Positions 50,677 through 61,133 of a DNA stretch of 64,000 bases are shown in pieces. Source of the DNA: Antitrichia curtipendula. Lineage: Eukaryota; Streptophyta; Bryopsida; Hypnales; Leucodontaceae. The notes under the pieces are model-generated. The model was not told where the DNA came from. It was given only the letters and a program-made list of their open reading frames with translations, and made no database searches. How positions within the stretch are numbered: the first letter of the stretch is position 1; each line of letters starts with the position of its first letter. The position numbers and the translations under genes were made by a program. The stretch is from positions 12,790,696 through 12,854,695 of the forward strand of contig OX579638.1 of the NCBI GenBank assembly GCA_951230915.1. Direction: 5' to 3'.

Positions 50677-51785
50677 CTTGAAACTGTCTTGAGGTTTGCC
50701 TACATCGTCTTTGTAAGCATCCACAATGGTTTGGATACGACAACCAAAATGAAATCACTCAGGCATGACTCCTATGGCAGAATTGACGACTCCAAAGCTT
50801 CAAATGTGACTACGCCGGAAAAGTAGCTTGGAATCATGTCAAGAACCAGTCATGATGCAACGTATGCTACTGAAAGATGATAGCACAGAGTGATCCACAC
50901 TCGCGGCATCCATGCACGGAGTTGGCCTTGAAGTTGGTTTGTTCTCCAAGATCACTCACCTGAATCTCCCAATCGGGTAAAGGCACCACCACCGGGGTCA
51001 CTACAGCCATCTGCATGGTGAGGGTGCTACTAAACATGTTCATCTATGGCGCTGGTTGGCTTTGGAACGGATTTGATTGATGCTGCCCAAACAATCCACC
51101 CAACGTCTAGTTGAACGGCGACATCTGCTGCTGTTGTTGCCCCCCAAACAAGGGGTTCTGACCTGTTTATCCGAATGCAGGTGTTCGAAGCGTTTGTCCA
51201 AAGTTGGCTTGCGTTTGGCCAAAAGACGGTGTCTATAGAGGCTGCCCAAAAGGATTTGGCGTTTGACCAAACAAAGACGTTCCCTATTGCTGACCTGAGG
51301 ACCAGAACACGATCCCTCAGTCCCAATCAAAGGAAAATTGCAGACATCCCAACAGACTGCGTTGCATTTACAATTAGAATAGAAGCCTGAATAAGCTTTC
51401 GTAGAAGGTCGCGGCACCCAACTCCGTGTCAACTCAGGTGTAATTTCCATATATCCAGTAACATACAAAAATTGATGACACGAGATAAGTCCTTGCCCTC
51501 GAGGTGGCTCCAGATGTGTATATTTCCAATTGAAACTCAAGAAACCAAAGCCCGTCGCTCAGCAATCCGAATTCCACCATACCAAAGATTCGGAGCTAAG
51601 ACAAGCTTCAGGGTTTAGGATTAGGATTAAGGTGCCGAAGACGGGCTCAGCATGACAAAATGAGTCGTACCTGATGCTCCAAATGCTGGCGTCGATGGAG
51701 TGGAGCTGCTGAAAAGGCCTCCACCTCTGGCTACATCAAACGCAGGAGTCGACTTGAACAAGCCCCTACCGCCACCAAATATAGA
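50677..51785 (-). pseudogene. NUP54: NUP54-like FG-nucleoporin gene fragment, at least three exons, decayed
   Basis: NUP54 is an FG-repeat nucleoporin of the central channel of the nuclear pore. Exon A 51671-51785 encodes SIFGGGRGLFKSTPAFD and STPSTPAFGAS. Exon B 50960-51294 encodes LFGQTPNPFGQP, FGQTQANFGQT, QNPLFGGQQQQQMSPFN and NMFSSTLTMQMAVVTPVVV. Exon C 50677-50730 encodes TIVDAYKDDVGKPQDSFK. The last two match the plant NUP54 region QMAPVAPIPYSLADRDVQ / AIIEAYKEDPTNPKYAFK in order. Phases agree (G|GT split codon between A and B). Exon B has five in-frame stops, all TAG or TAA in Gln positions, one Arg-to-Trp change, and the acceptor before exon C reads CAA instead of CAG. Start and C-terminal exons were not found. 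It lies inside the 7.9-kb CACTA-like element, so it is a captured piece, not a resident gene. Confidence 0.85.
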
Positions 51786-53331
51786 CTTACGTCAGTACAA
51801 TCATCGTCTACTTTCACGTTCAGGGTGACTCTTATGCATTCTCGAATGAATTCCATATTGATGATGATCGACCACATGAAAGTCAAAGAAGAAACCTAAA
51901 ACGTCGATCACTCAACCAGAGAGCCTCTACGTCTCTGTCCCCGAATCAGCTCAGGCAATCCTAGTCCTTTGTCGAAAAATGTTCATGTTCCCCAACAAAG
52001 ATCATCCGACTCTACTTCCATGATAAATCTAGAGTCAGAATGTACTAGTATTAAGCGAATGTGAGCGTTTCCAGTATACTCCTCTATGATCAGACGGGAC
52101 TCTACCTTCCACTATATATGTCATAGTTAGCTATTCAAGGATTGATTATTAGGTCACTTGAAATGTTCAGACCTTGAACAATGCATCTAAACCTTGGCAT
52201 CGCAGTTTCTGCGTGAGACCATATCACCCGTGCTATGTTTCGAATTCACGACTCTCTTGTTCTCCGTTTACACTCATGGAGTCAGGGGCACCGTCACTCG
52301 AGTTCTCAGAGCGCCGAGTTCTCGACCAAGCGCCGAAGTTCCCAATGTTGGGAGCGTAAGCGTGTTTAGAAGGGGCCCATAAAAATTTCAATACTTCTCT
52401 AAAATTTGTTCATAACTTTTGGAGATTTGAAATCTCAAAAAGACTGTTGGAGATGAAAGTTGGTTTAATTCCACAACTTTTTTTAGTTGAAAGTTTTTTG
52501 AAAAATGTTCATTTATTATGTGCAATTAACCTCCAAAGTCTGTTGACTTTATGGAACACCGAAATGTGTATTTAGTTTTTTTTTAAAATACATTGTAAAA
52601 TGAAGATGTCAAGAGATTCTAAAAAGTTCAAAAAGATTCTAGAAGGTTCAAAAAGTATTCAACAAAAATTTGTTGATTTTGTCATTGATTGTCCAAATCA
52701 ACAAAAAAAAATGTCGCCATTAACAAAAAAAATGTGAAATCGGACATTGCAGTACCCAAATCAACATAAATATGTTGATTTTCTATTAATTTGGACGTCA
52801 TTTTCTACTAGTGCTTACTCATTAATTTGTCCCTGAAAAGGGCCCGCCAAACCTCAAGCGATCAATGAACAAAATGCCCATTGTTGCAATTCGGTGGCTT
52901 GCAACTGAAACTTTGTGTGTGAATAGCATGGGCCTCACGAGGCCACAACTTGTCGATGTGGTACATTTTCACAGATTTCCTACACATTTTGGAGGTCCAA
53001 TAGTTTGCTTCCTCCTTCTCCCATCCACTCTCCGCTTTGATATTTGAATCATCTAAAATCTCATAGTGGAGCTCGTGGATAGCCCCCTTTGATTTTGCCT
53101 TCCCGCAGTTGTCGCCTCTTGAAGTCATCGCTATAGTACCTTCGCTCGTACCTTCAGTCTTCATAATTGTCGATTTGTAATATAAAATAATTGACTCCAA
53201 CTCTCCATCATGTAGGAGCAACTGGCACAATGAAGCAACAATAGCACTTTTGACACAGATGTAAAACCTCTAAAGGAGAGAAGAAGTGAAGAAGAAAGGA
53301 AAAGGCCGTCTGTCCTTATACCCGTCCGCAA

Positions 53332-54224
53332 CACTAGTAGAAAACCAATGACCAAATTAACAAAAATTCAGCACAAAAATGTTGATTTTTTTTTGTTAAT
53401 TTGGACATGTTGATTCTGGTACTTTTTAATACAAAAGTGTTGATATTTATGTTAATTTGATCAATATAAAATATTAAAAATAATTAAAAAAAATTCACAA
53501 CCTTGAAAATTTGACCATACATAAAGTGCCACGTGGGCATGCCACCTAGGCAACCCCACCATGTCAACAGGACACCTAGGCAGCTCGCCACATTGGCAAA
53601 GGGGTGCCAACAAGGTTTAAACCTTGCACCCCTTACTTGGGATGCAAGGTCCAAACCATTGCACTACATACTCACACATATGTACATGTGTGGAGTACTT
53701 TTTAATTTATGTAATTTATGTTTTGTTTTTTTCGGTATTTTTCAAATTCAGCAGACTTTTGAGGCCATTTAATCATAACTTTTGACTGGAGACTTGAAAT
53801 TGCAAAAGGATTTTTGGAGATGAAAGATACTTTGAATTAGAAACTTTTCTTAGTTCAAAGTCTTTAAAAAGTTTTTTTTCTATTACTAAATGGCCTCTGA
53901 AGACTGCTTAGTTTGAAAGACCGAATTGTGGATGATTTTTATTTTATTTTTTAAATCACATTATTTATAGAATACTAACCATGGTGATTTAAACTTTTTT
54001 CAAAACAAAAAATTACTTGAGATTCTTGAAAGTCAAAATCAACAAAAAAGTGTTGAGTTTTTTGTTGATTTAGAGTTGTAGTATCCAAATTAACAAAAAA
54101 AATTGTTGATTTTCGCAATTTTTACCAAAATCAACAAAAAATTATTCAAATGGACTATACAGTATCAAAATCAACAATTTTGTGTTGATGTTTTGTTGAT
54201 TTGGTCATTGTTTTTCTAGTAGTG
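53332..54224. mobile_element. CACTA-like non-autonomous element 3, 893 bp, TSD CAA
   Basis: Ends are CACTAGTAGAAAACC and TTTTTCTAGTAGTG. CAA flanks both sides (53329-53331, 54225-54227). A shortened foldback module lies at 53744-53915 (CAGCAGACTTTTGAGGCCAT against ATGGCCTCTGAAGACTGC). It interrupts a GTCCG-rich array. Confidence 0.9.
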
Positions 54225-54480
54225 CAACCAGACCTAGCGTAGGTCCGGCAACAGATGGCCTCCCAAACCTCCCGAAGCAGACTTGGCCGTCCGATTGATC
54301 GGACAGTCAGACTATCCGAGTCAAATCCCATGTCCGCACGTTGGTCCCTCCCGCTCAACCGCTTGTCAGACCATCCTATCCCGCCCCTCAGACTGTGAGC
54401 CAGACTCCATGGGACCATCGGAGATCTAGGCACTAGAGGCTTCGGACTTCCAGACTGGACGGTGCCCCAAGGTCTAGGAG
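54225..54480. repeat. GTCCG-rich array upstream of the RING-like gene
   Basis: It continues 53300-53331 across the CACTA-like insertion: TAGGTCCGGCAAC, GGCCGTCCGATTGATCGGAC, CAGTCAGACTATCCGAG, TCAGACTGTGAG. It lies just 5' of the RING-like gene start. Confidence 0.75.
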
Positions 54481-55640
54481 CTTGCCATGGCGCCTGAAGG
54501 GCATCCTTTACAGCAATTGTTGACCGGTTGAATTACCCACATGGGATCTAAAGTTACCATCCCCTTCGGCTTCAAGGTCTTTAATGATTTGTCACTAACA
54601 ATAAGAAGGCAATTAATTTAGAACATCTCAAAGGTTTAGTATGCAAATATATTCTAAAAATAAATTAATAATTTTTTTGAAACTATATAAATTCATACCT
54701 ATTCAAAAAATTGAACCATCAAATTAAATATAATGAGGCAAAAGTTATGAACAATTTTGTTTTGGAGGCATTCTAGATAGAAAAAATATATGGAATCTTC
54801 TTACGACATCAATTCTAAAAAATTTCAATCAACATAAAAATAAAGAATTTTAATGGTTTATTATAACATTCTCACCATTATTTACGATTAACAATGTCAA
54901 TATTCTTCCAAATTTTTTTAGCATACTAGTTAAATATTTAATTCGGTAACACCTTTCAACCACTTTAGAATTCATTTAAAAGATCATTTGAAATTTTGGT
55001 TGGTTACATTTTTTAATACATCTCTTCAACACATTTACCAACTTATTGAAATGGAAGCCAACATTTTTGATAAGTTTTATTTTTATTTTTTGAATTGAAC
55101 CATTGAATTTCAAATAATGAGGTAAAAAGTATGAAGAGTTTTATTTTGAGTCAAGGAAGGTAGAAAAAACATATGGATTTAGTTATGCCTTATTTAAAAT
55201 TATAAAATTGAACTAAATTATTTCTATGTATGAAAAGAAACAACTTTCACATGACAAGTACAAACACCACAATAAAAAGCCATTGCTTTTCTTTCTTGTC
55301 TAAAGCTTTTTATTTACGTCAAGAACGATATTTTTCCCATTACGATGTGAAAGTTCTTGAATTTCAAAGTTTCAATGAATTTTTCTTTTAATTTATTTTT
55401 ATTATTTTTTTGAAACATTAGTATAGTACTATATGTAAAACACATATTAAAAAGTAGTTGATTGAAGAAATGAATAGTCACCAAAGGAAAAAAGAATAAA
55501 GCACGTTGAACCAAAACAATGAAAAAAGCGGCAATCCACAAAATTAACAAGGTAACTTTACACTCCGAGAAAGCAAGATGTTACCGATCCTAAACATTAT
55601 AAAAGATATGAATAGTTTTGTTTTATTCCATAGAATAGGC
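54481..55640. other. AT-rich spacer between two GTCCG-rich blocks
   Basis: No gene or clear terminal repeat is seen. It may be an insertion separating blocks that were once continuous (54225-54480 and 55640-56000). Confidence 0.35.
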
Positions 55641-55769
55641 ATCAAGGGGGAGGATCCGGAGGGTCCAGGTTTGCACATCCGATTTGCATGGGCTAGAGCC
55701 TAGACCTCTAGCTGGACCACCAGACATTGAAGGCAATGGAGGCCCCTGGGATGCCTCTAAACTAGAGGT

Positions 55770-57293
55770 CCATGTCGCCCATGGAGCCTGGCCCTGTCGG
55801 ACCACCCTTCGGACTGTTGTACCCTCTCGTCCGACTGCCTGTCAAACCATCCCGTTCGCCCCTCGGATTGTCTGACCACCCTTCGGACCATTCTGTCCGC
55901 CCCTCAGACAGTCCGACCACCCTCCGGACCATCCCATCCGTCCCTCGGATTGTTTGACTGTCCATTGGACCATCTCGACCGACCGTCCGATCAGGTGTCC
56001 GTCTATTTTGAAGTTCATGTTTTCTTCCCATTTGATGAAACATAGGATTCCTAAAATCGCCAGGTCACCTCCAAAGAATGTGCCTTCATGACAACAAGCA
56101 TCCAATGTGAATCCTTAAAAGACATTGCAAACCTCATAAGCCTTTTCAAAGTTCATTCTTCAATTTGCACATGATATTTTCAAGTCCAATATTAAAATTA
56201 AACATCTCAATGATATTTTGAAATGACCATCTTGAAGGATCAAAATGGAATGCTTCCTATGGTTCTAAATTTTTTTTTTCCTAATTTTGGTATGATAGAT
56301 CATAGATCTAATTATTCAAAAACTTATTTGAATTTTAACCATATATTATTATATATTGTAAGAAATCTGAATTTTAAATTAATTATTTTTATAAAGAAAT
56401 TTGTTGAAGTTGGCCAAACCCGGACATGAAATGTCCATTCTAAGCTAAAGGCATTTGAATTGGTTGAATTGAAAGATGTCAATGTCATTAAATCTAGCGG
56501 AAGGTGATATTTTTTGTACTTTATATTTCTATAATTTATAGGTTCTACTTTAAGTTTAGTAATCTGAATAAAGTTTATGAATGATTAATTTTCATGAACT
56601 TATTATTGACTTATTGTTTAACTAATTAAACTTGTAACCCATATTCTTATTGAATATTATGAAGAAAAAATATCCTTGAACTCCAATGAATGTAAAAACA
56701 TATACTTCATGCACATATGTGGACGTACCCTTTTGGATTTCTATTCATTGTAAATTTGTAATCCACCTATGTAGTAAATCCTTATTCATTGTAAAGATTT
56801 TTTAGATGCAATGAATGAAAACAAAATTTACGTTCACATGCTCCCCACCCCTTTTTGTCTTTATTCTTTGTAGTGCAACTATGATATAAATGAATGTTGA
56901 TGGATTTGATGTGGCTATATAAATTAGTGCGCCTTTTGTGAAAAATTATAGTTTTAAGAAATAAAAGCGCCAACTTAATGCCATGGAACTACAAACAATT
57001 GCTATATACTTATATAATACTATTGCATCAAAGTCACAATCTTTTAATATATTTGCATGCAAGGTTGTAGTATAGGGTTTAGGATTTAGGGTTCATGTCA
57101 TTCCTATAAATATTGCAAAAGTTAGAAGTGTATTTTGAAAATGAATAGGTGATAATATTTTGATGCAATATTAAAAAATCATTTTGTGCATGATAATATA
57201 GATTGATACCTAATTACCTACTTATAAGAAATTGCCCCATTCAATCTCAAATAATGTTGTCAAAAATCGTTCAGAGTTATATATTGTGGAGTG
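55770..57293 (-). repeat. Right arm of the large inverted repeat pair
   Basis: In reverse complement it follows 34110-35210 block by block, with its GTCCG-rich part at 55790-56000 facing inward as in the left arm. It differs by an extra segment of about 540 bp (near 56424-56966). The outer edge lies at about 57293; no matching target duplication is visible outside the arms. Confidence 0.85.
56424..56966. mobile_element. ~540-bp insertion in the right arm, unclassified
   Basis: The left arm reads CCAAATCCGACTTAATG (reverse complement) where this arm reads CCAAACCCGGA, then extra DNA, then AACTTAATG. No convincing terminal inverted repeat or target duplication was found, so the class is unknown. 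Confidence 0.5.
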
Positions 57294-58170
57294 CGGACAA
57301 TGAAGTCAGAAAATACCTGTGGAGTTGTCTTATGTTTCTAAAATTTCAAATTCTTTATTTGAAATTGATAATAAAGGATATTAATTGTCTATTAATATAT
57401 TCTTTCCATTGGGATTAATAATTCTTAAATTCCTCCAAGAGTTAGTAGCGTATTATTTTTCTTACAATAGTGAAACATTTTCTACTTGACAATTTAAAAG
57501 AATAAATGTGTAGTTTTTTTAGTTTAAACATTTCACATTTATTCATAACTCAATTGCCTAAATTTTGGCTTAAATGCACAAGGTATAAGACGTACGTAAA
57601 TATTCCTAAAAGGGTTGAATGACCAAACATCACATTTTAGAAAAGCTAGAGAAGCAAACATTCTTAAGTTGATGCACATTGGTGAATTCTTTGGGGGAGA
57701 AATTCATTCTACAATTGTGGGACAATGGTGTTGATGAAGTTACATAAAAAGTCTACAGTTGAATTTGTTTAACAAGAAATATTCACATAAGAAATTAAAA
57801 ATTGACTTAAAAGTCTTATTTGAGAACTTGTGGGTGCTTTAAATCCAAGAAACACCTAAACCCAATCAAGAATCCTTAGGCTAAGTCCCTAATTGAAGAT
57901 GGTACATATATTTCTTCAGGAACTTAATTTGCATTTGTTTTGATATTTTAAATTAGACAGTTATAATTTTTTACATTTGTGACTTTAGGATATATAATTT
58001 AGGATTTAGGTTTTAGGGTACTGGATTTAGGGTATAGGATTGAAGACCATTGCATTAAAAAACCGCTTTAGTTATATTTAATGATTGAAGTTCTTCAAGT
58101 AAGAAAGTGAATCTCCATGAGAATTTCTTCTTTCTTGTCTGCCTAATTATTTGTTGGTCGAGGCCATCCA
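57294..58170. other. AT-rich DNA with telomere-like degenerate repeats
   Basis: 57990-58035 has GGATTTAGGTTTTAGGGT and GGATTTAGGGTATAGG, resembling the CTAAACCCTGAACCCTA block in the inverted repeat arms. It may be the outer part of the kinase-bearing unit. No gene is seen. Confidence 0.4.
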
Positions 58171-58174
58171 ATCA

Positions 58175-58510
58175 GTAAGACGATCCACCCGTCCACCTAA
58201 TCGGACGGCCTCAAAAAATCTCCCCATTTCTTTTGCGTCCAATCAAGCGGAATGTCCACATGTCTGGTGATCGGACGGTTCCGTCCGATATTCCGTCGCC
58301 TCTGTCGGATGAGTCAGACGGGCTGATTAGACCGCCACGACGGCATTCGTTCGATGAGTCGGACGGGTGGCGTTCGAGTGATTGGACGGTCTCGACGAGT
58401 TGGACAACAATCCGTCCGCTTCGTCGGGTCCGTCCAATGTGGCGGTCGGGCAAGGGCATCCGCCTTACATAAGAGGGTCGAACGACCCGTCCGATCCTCA
58501 CTTTTGCCTT
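58175..58510. repeat. GTCCG/CGGACGG-rich array upstream of the kinase-like gene
   Basis: Many CGTCCG, TCGGACGG and GAGTCGGACGGG blocks end about 200 bp 5' of the kinase-like start codon. Open frames across it are products of composition, not genes. Confidence 0.75.
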
Positions 58511-58708
58511 CCCCCTTGTCCCATGCAAGAGAGAGCGGAGAACTTGGTGGTCTATCTTCCATTGGCTCTTTTCTAAGAGAAGGTAAGAGTGTGATTTGGG
58601 GGGGCTACTTGTTGCTTTTTTTTTCCAGCCTTCATGTATAATCATTTGGCAAATTGTATTTTTCATTATGGATTATAAATTGCAACTTCTAATCGTAATT
58701 TCATCAAA

Positions 58709-61133
58709 ATGCCGAGACCCAAGAAGGATTCGAAGGACAAATTGGTGGTGCCTGATATTGAGTCAAGTAAAGACGTTCTCTCTCTCGCTTGCAAAGCATT
58801 TCTCATTGAGTGCATTATCAAATTTTATGAGTTGAAAACCATTGCGTCGCTCGATAACAAATATGTGAGGTATTAAGAGGAGTGCCCAGATAAATTCAAG
58901 GAAGATATGGCACAAAAGTTTACAGATGCTTTAAACATACTTCAGTGGATTCATGAAATGAAGAAGAAGGGCTTTCAACAATTTCTGAGGAACAAGGTCC
59001 ATGATGCATTGTGGAATGCAAAGGTGATTTTAACCCCTAAATATCCAAACTGCCTTTCTGGGCAACATAGCAATTCCAGGCAGCTCATTGCGTATGGAGT
59101 TTTTATTGTTTTTTGCTGAAATTTTCACACAATATGGGAACAAGGTTTATCTTTAAGGCCTAATAATTTTCATAACTTTTGACTTCATTGTTCAAAAGTT
59201 ATTGCATGATCTGTAATTTTCAATGCTCGATGGGCAGCCCCAAAAAAAATCTAAAAAATTTCAAAAAAAAAAAATTTCAAAAAAAAAAATTTGAAATTGG
59301 CTCTTTAGATTTATATATACTTGGAAAGCTTTGAATCATTCCATTTTGATTTATGAGTTGAAAGTTATGAGGTGCTCTAGTTTGCGGGTAGTTATGGATT
59401 CCCTACTCAAAAATAAACTTTGGAGTCCTTAATTTAATTCTATTTTTAATATTTTTTGGAAAAAAAAGAAGCTTATAATGTAAATTGTTTATTACTATAT
59501 TACTACCATTGGGATTAGAATTTTTCAATTTTATAATTAAATTCTTAACAATTTAGTGTTTTGAATCATTCTCTACTTCTTTCTACTTGCTATACTTTTT
59601 CTATATGTTGTACAATTCCAAATGATCTAAAATTTTTTAAGCATGTAGCCAACTTGACTTGAAGAATGAATCTAAAGAAGCACAATCATTTTGGAGATTT
59701 TTTCATACAAATGTGACCTTGTGAAGTGCAGCTGCCCGTATTTTTACAGGGCTAAAAAAATGAGTTTTGTCACTTCAAACGTTAAAATCTTGCAATCTAC
59801 ACGGTGAAAAATTCTGAAATTTTTTCCACATATTTCCAAACTAGTTTACTACAAGATACTACGGTCACTTGGTCCAAAAATGTTTTTTTATCTAAAATTT
59901 GGTGCTTGTATCAGAAATGGCAATTTTGGACTATTTTTGGTGAAAACATAGTCTCCGACGTTTAGGGGTTAAAGAAGTACGAGAAAGAACATCGTGTAGA
60001 TGATAGCGCTTTTAAACAATTCATTTTGAAGGCAGACTTGTTTGTTTGCCGGTGCGTTCTTTTTGCAAAAAGACGGAATAGGCGAGGTTCAATGGGTTGG
60101 TGGAATAGTGATGAAGGACTTGTGGAGTTGCAATGTGAGCAACGACATTTTTTAGTGCTTCCAAAAACAGCAAGGGTGATTCCGCAAGATGACAAAATCA
60201 TGAGGGGTGGATATGCAACAATTTAGAGGGTCCGAATTGAAGAATGTCATGAGATACCTGCATTTTGGGAGTTCGCAGCAAAGGTATCTCATCAACAATA
60301 CTTACGACCTCAGCTTGCAAGGTTGGAACACCAAAACGAGTCAATGGCAGTGAGAATTCCACATGATGGAGTTATACGATTTTCTGTTGTTCATGCAACG
60401 CACAACGAAGGGTACTCGTACTGGTGGAATGGCGAAAGATTGGAGCAAATGTTAAAAATGGATGAAGATTATCTAGATAAAATTGTCATTCGGTTGGCTT
60501 ATTGTCGACCAATCCCGGAAAAGGTGACCAAAGCTTTTTTTTCTTGGTTGTTGAAAAAAGAAGCGCGTAGAGCTTGCATGGGCATTGGTGCGCCTCATGA
60601 ATGTAGTGCACAGCGTTGGACATTTGCACAATGATCTTTATGTGGACAACATTATGTTTCACTTTCCCGATGATGAGTCATGTGTTTACATTGGAGTTTG
60701 CAATTGGGGCATGACTACTTTACGTAATGAACCAATGAAGTCCTTGTACACGTTCACCTCTCAGAGTGAGCGGACTAAGACCTTGAAAAAGAGGTGGTGG
60801 GTGGACCCTTCTATTGCATACTTGCATAGAAGAGATACGGATGTGCAAACGATACTAGATTTATTACGTAAATCGGAGGAATATGCGGTTGGTCGAATAG
60901 CTCAAGCCATCAACAATGGTTGCATGTCAGCGACATACATAAGCTTGCATTGGGAAAATGAAGGACATACAAGATTTAGCCATGAGGATTTGGCAAAGGT
61001 GTTTCACCTTTACTTGGAGCGCCTTTGTGATTCGGTAATCGATTCTCGAGGTAGCTTGTCCGAAATCATCCACCGATTTATCAATAATTACAACTGGCAT
61101 ATTCCGGATGAACACTTTCGCCACTCATATTAG
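58709..61133 (+). pseudogene. Divergent protein-kinase-like gene interrupted by a TTAA element
   Basis: It starts MPRPKKDSKDKLVVPDIESS at 58709. The reading frame runs through a stop (VRY*EECPDK), is broken at 59034-59968 by a TTAA element, and resumes VIL-KKYEKEHRVDDSAFKQF. Kinase landmarks follow: GGYATI*RVRIEE (glycine-loop-like), EFAAK (possible beta-3 Lys), a frameshift near 60590, VGHLHNDLYVDNIMF (HxD...N catalytic loop), VYIGVCNWGMTT (DFG position reads NWG), RWWVDPSIAYLHR (APE-like) and SEEYAVGRIAQAI. The C-terminus ends RHSY* at 61131-61133. The Asn in NWG would remove the metal-binding Asp, although GAT to AAT is also a single transition. The stops fit CAA and CAG changed by C-to-T. 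Substrate and role are unknown. It faces the zinc-finger gene at 62.8 kb and shares the GTCCG-flanked unit with it. Confidence 0.75.
59034..59968 (-). mobile_element. TTAA-flanked element copy III, 935 bp, inside the kinase-like frame
   Basis: It starts CCCCTAAATATCC and ends GACGTTTAGGGG, with TTAA on both sides (59030-59033, 59969-59972). The interior is related to copy II in opposite orientation (for example ATCTTGCAATCTACACGG against the GATTGCAAGATATC block). Non-coding. Insert plus one TTAA is 939 bp, a multiple of three. Confidence 0.88.

Larger units (their letters stand above)
44932..52813. mobile_element. 7.9-kb CACTA-like element carrying NUP54 exons, TSD CTT
   Basis: Ends are CACTAGTAGAAAATT (44932) and ATTTTCTACTAGTG (ends 52813). 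CTT flanks both sides (44929-44931, 52814-52816). Subterminal DNA on both ends has the family's GTTGATTT and CAACA repeats. It contains foldback modules at 45658-46008 and 47171-47523, a lone right arm at 52380-52560, and a NUP54 fragment at 50677-51785. No transposase frame is present, so it depended on another copy. Removing it restores the RING-like frame exactly. It may have moved as one 7.9-kb unit or grown by later insertions. Confidence 0.85.
41640..53230 (-). pseudogene. Large decayed gene with zinc-finger N-terminus, coiled coil and RING-like domain, split by two CACTA-like insertions
   Basis: I do not recognise a named family. The N-terminal part (52862-53230) has a Cys/His motif, MCRKSVKMYHIDKLW...C...C...HFVH, related to the gene at 62.8 kb. 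Across the 7.9-kb insertion the frame continues RALFRDKLMSK then GYINYSVASMVYAELVLS. Next come a Ser/Pro-rich part (44058-44717), a coiled-coil part (QIRRENLILSQENEKYKALK, 43.7-44.0 kb) running across the 249-bp MITE (TLFAQ then REFIKKLEYKLIALK), and more coiled coil. A RING-like finger (42507-42720) has CSIC, CRHTFNITC and CPKCCSPL, with a frameshift between. The C-terminal part includes NYIHWGRPLIWNAQKVMHDV and ends near 41640. Stops such as FVH*SL and ENA*KH fit CGA and CAG changed by C-to-T. RING fingers usually mean ubiquitin ligase; that role is inference. Confidence 0.7.

Noticed and set aside
50960..51785. NUP98-like FG repeats
   Set aside because: The FG-rich exons first suggested NUP98, but TMQMAVVTPVVV followed by TIVDAYKDDVGKPQDSFK matches the NUP54 order and not NUP98.
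34100..57300. Typical hAT ends (short TIR starting CAGGG or TAGGG with 8-bp duplications)
   Set aside because: None found at the outer edges of the inverted arms, so I did not assign exact borders to the large unit.
57990..58035. Telomere-like TTTAGGG repeats, also near 34310 and 57080
   Set aside because: Only a few degenerate units within dispersed repeats; no real array.
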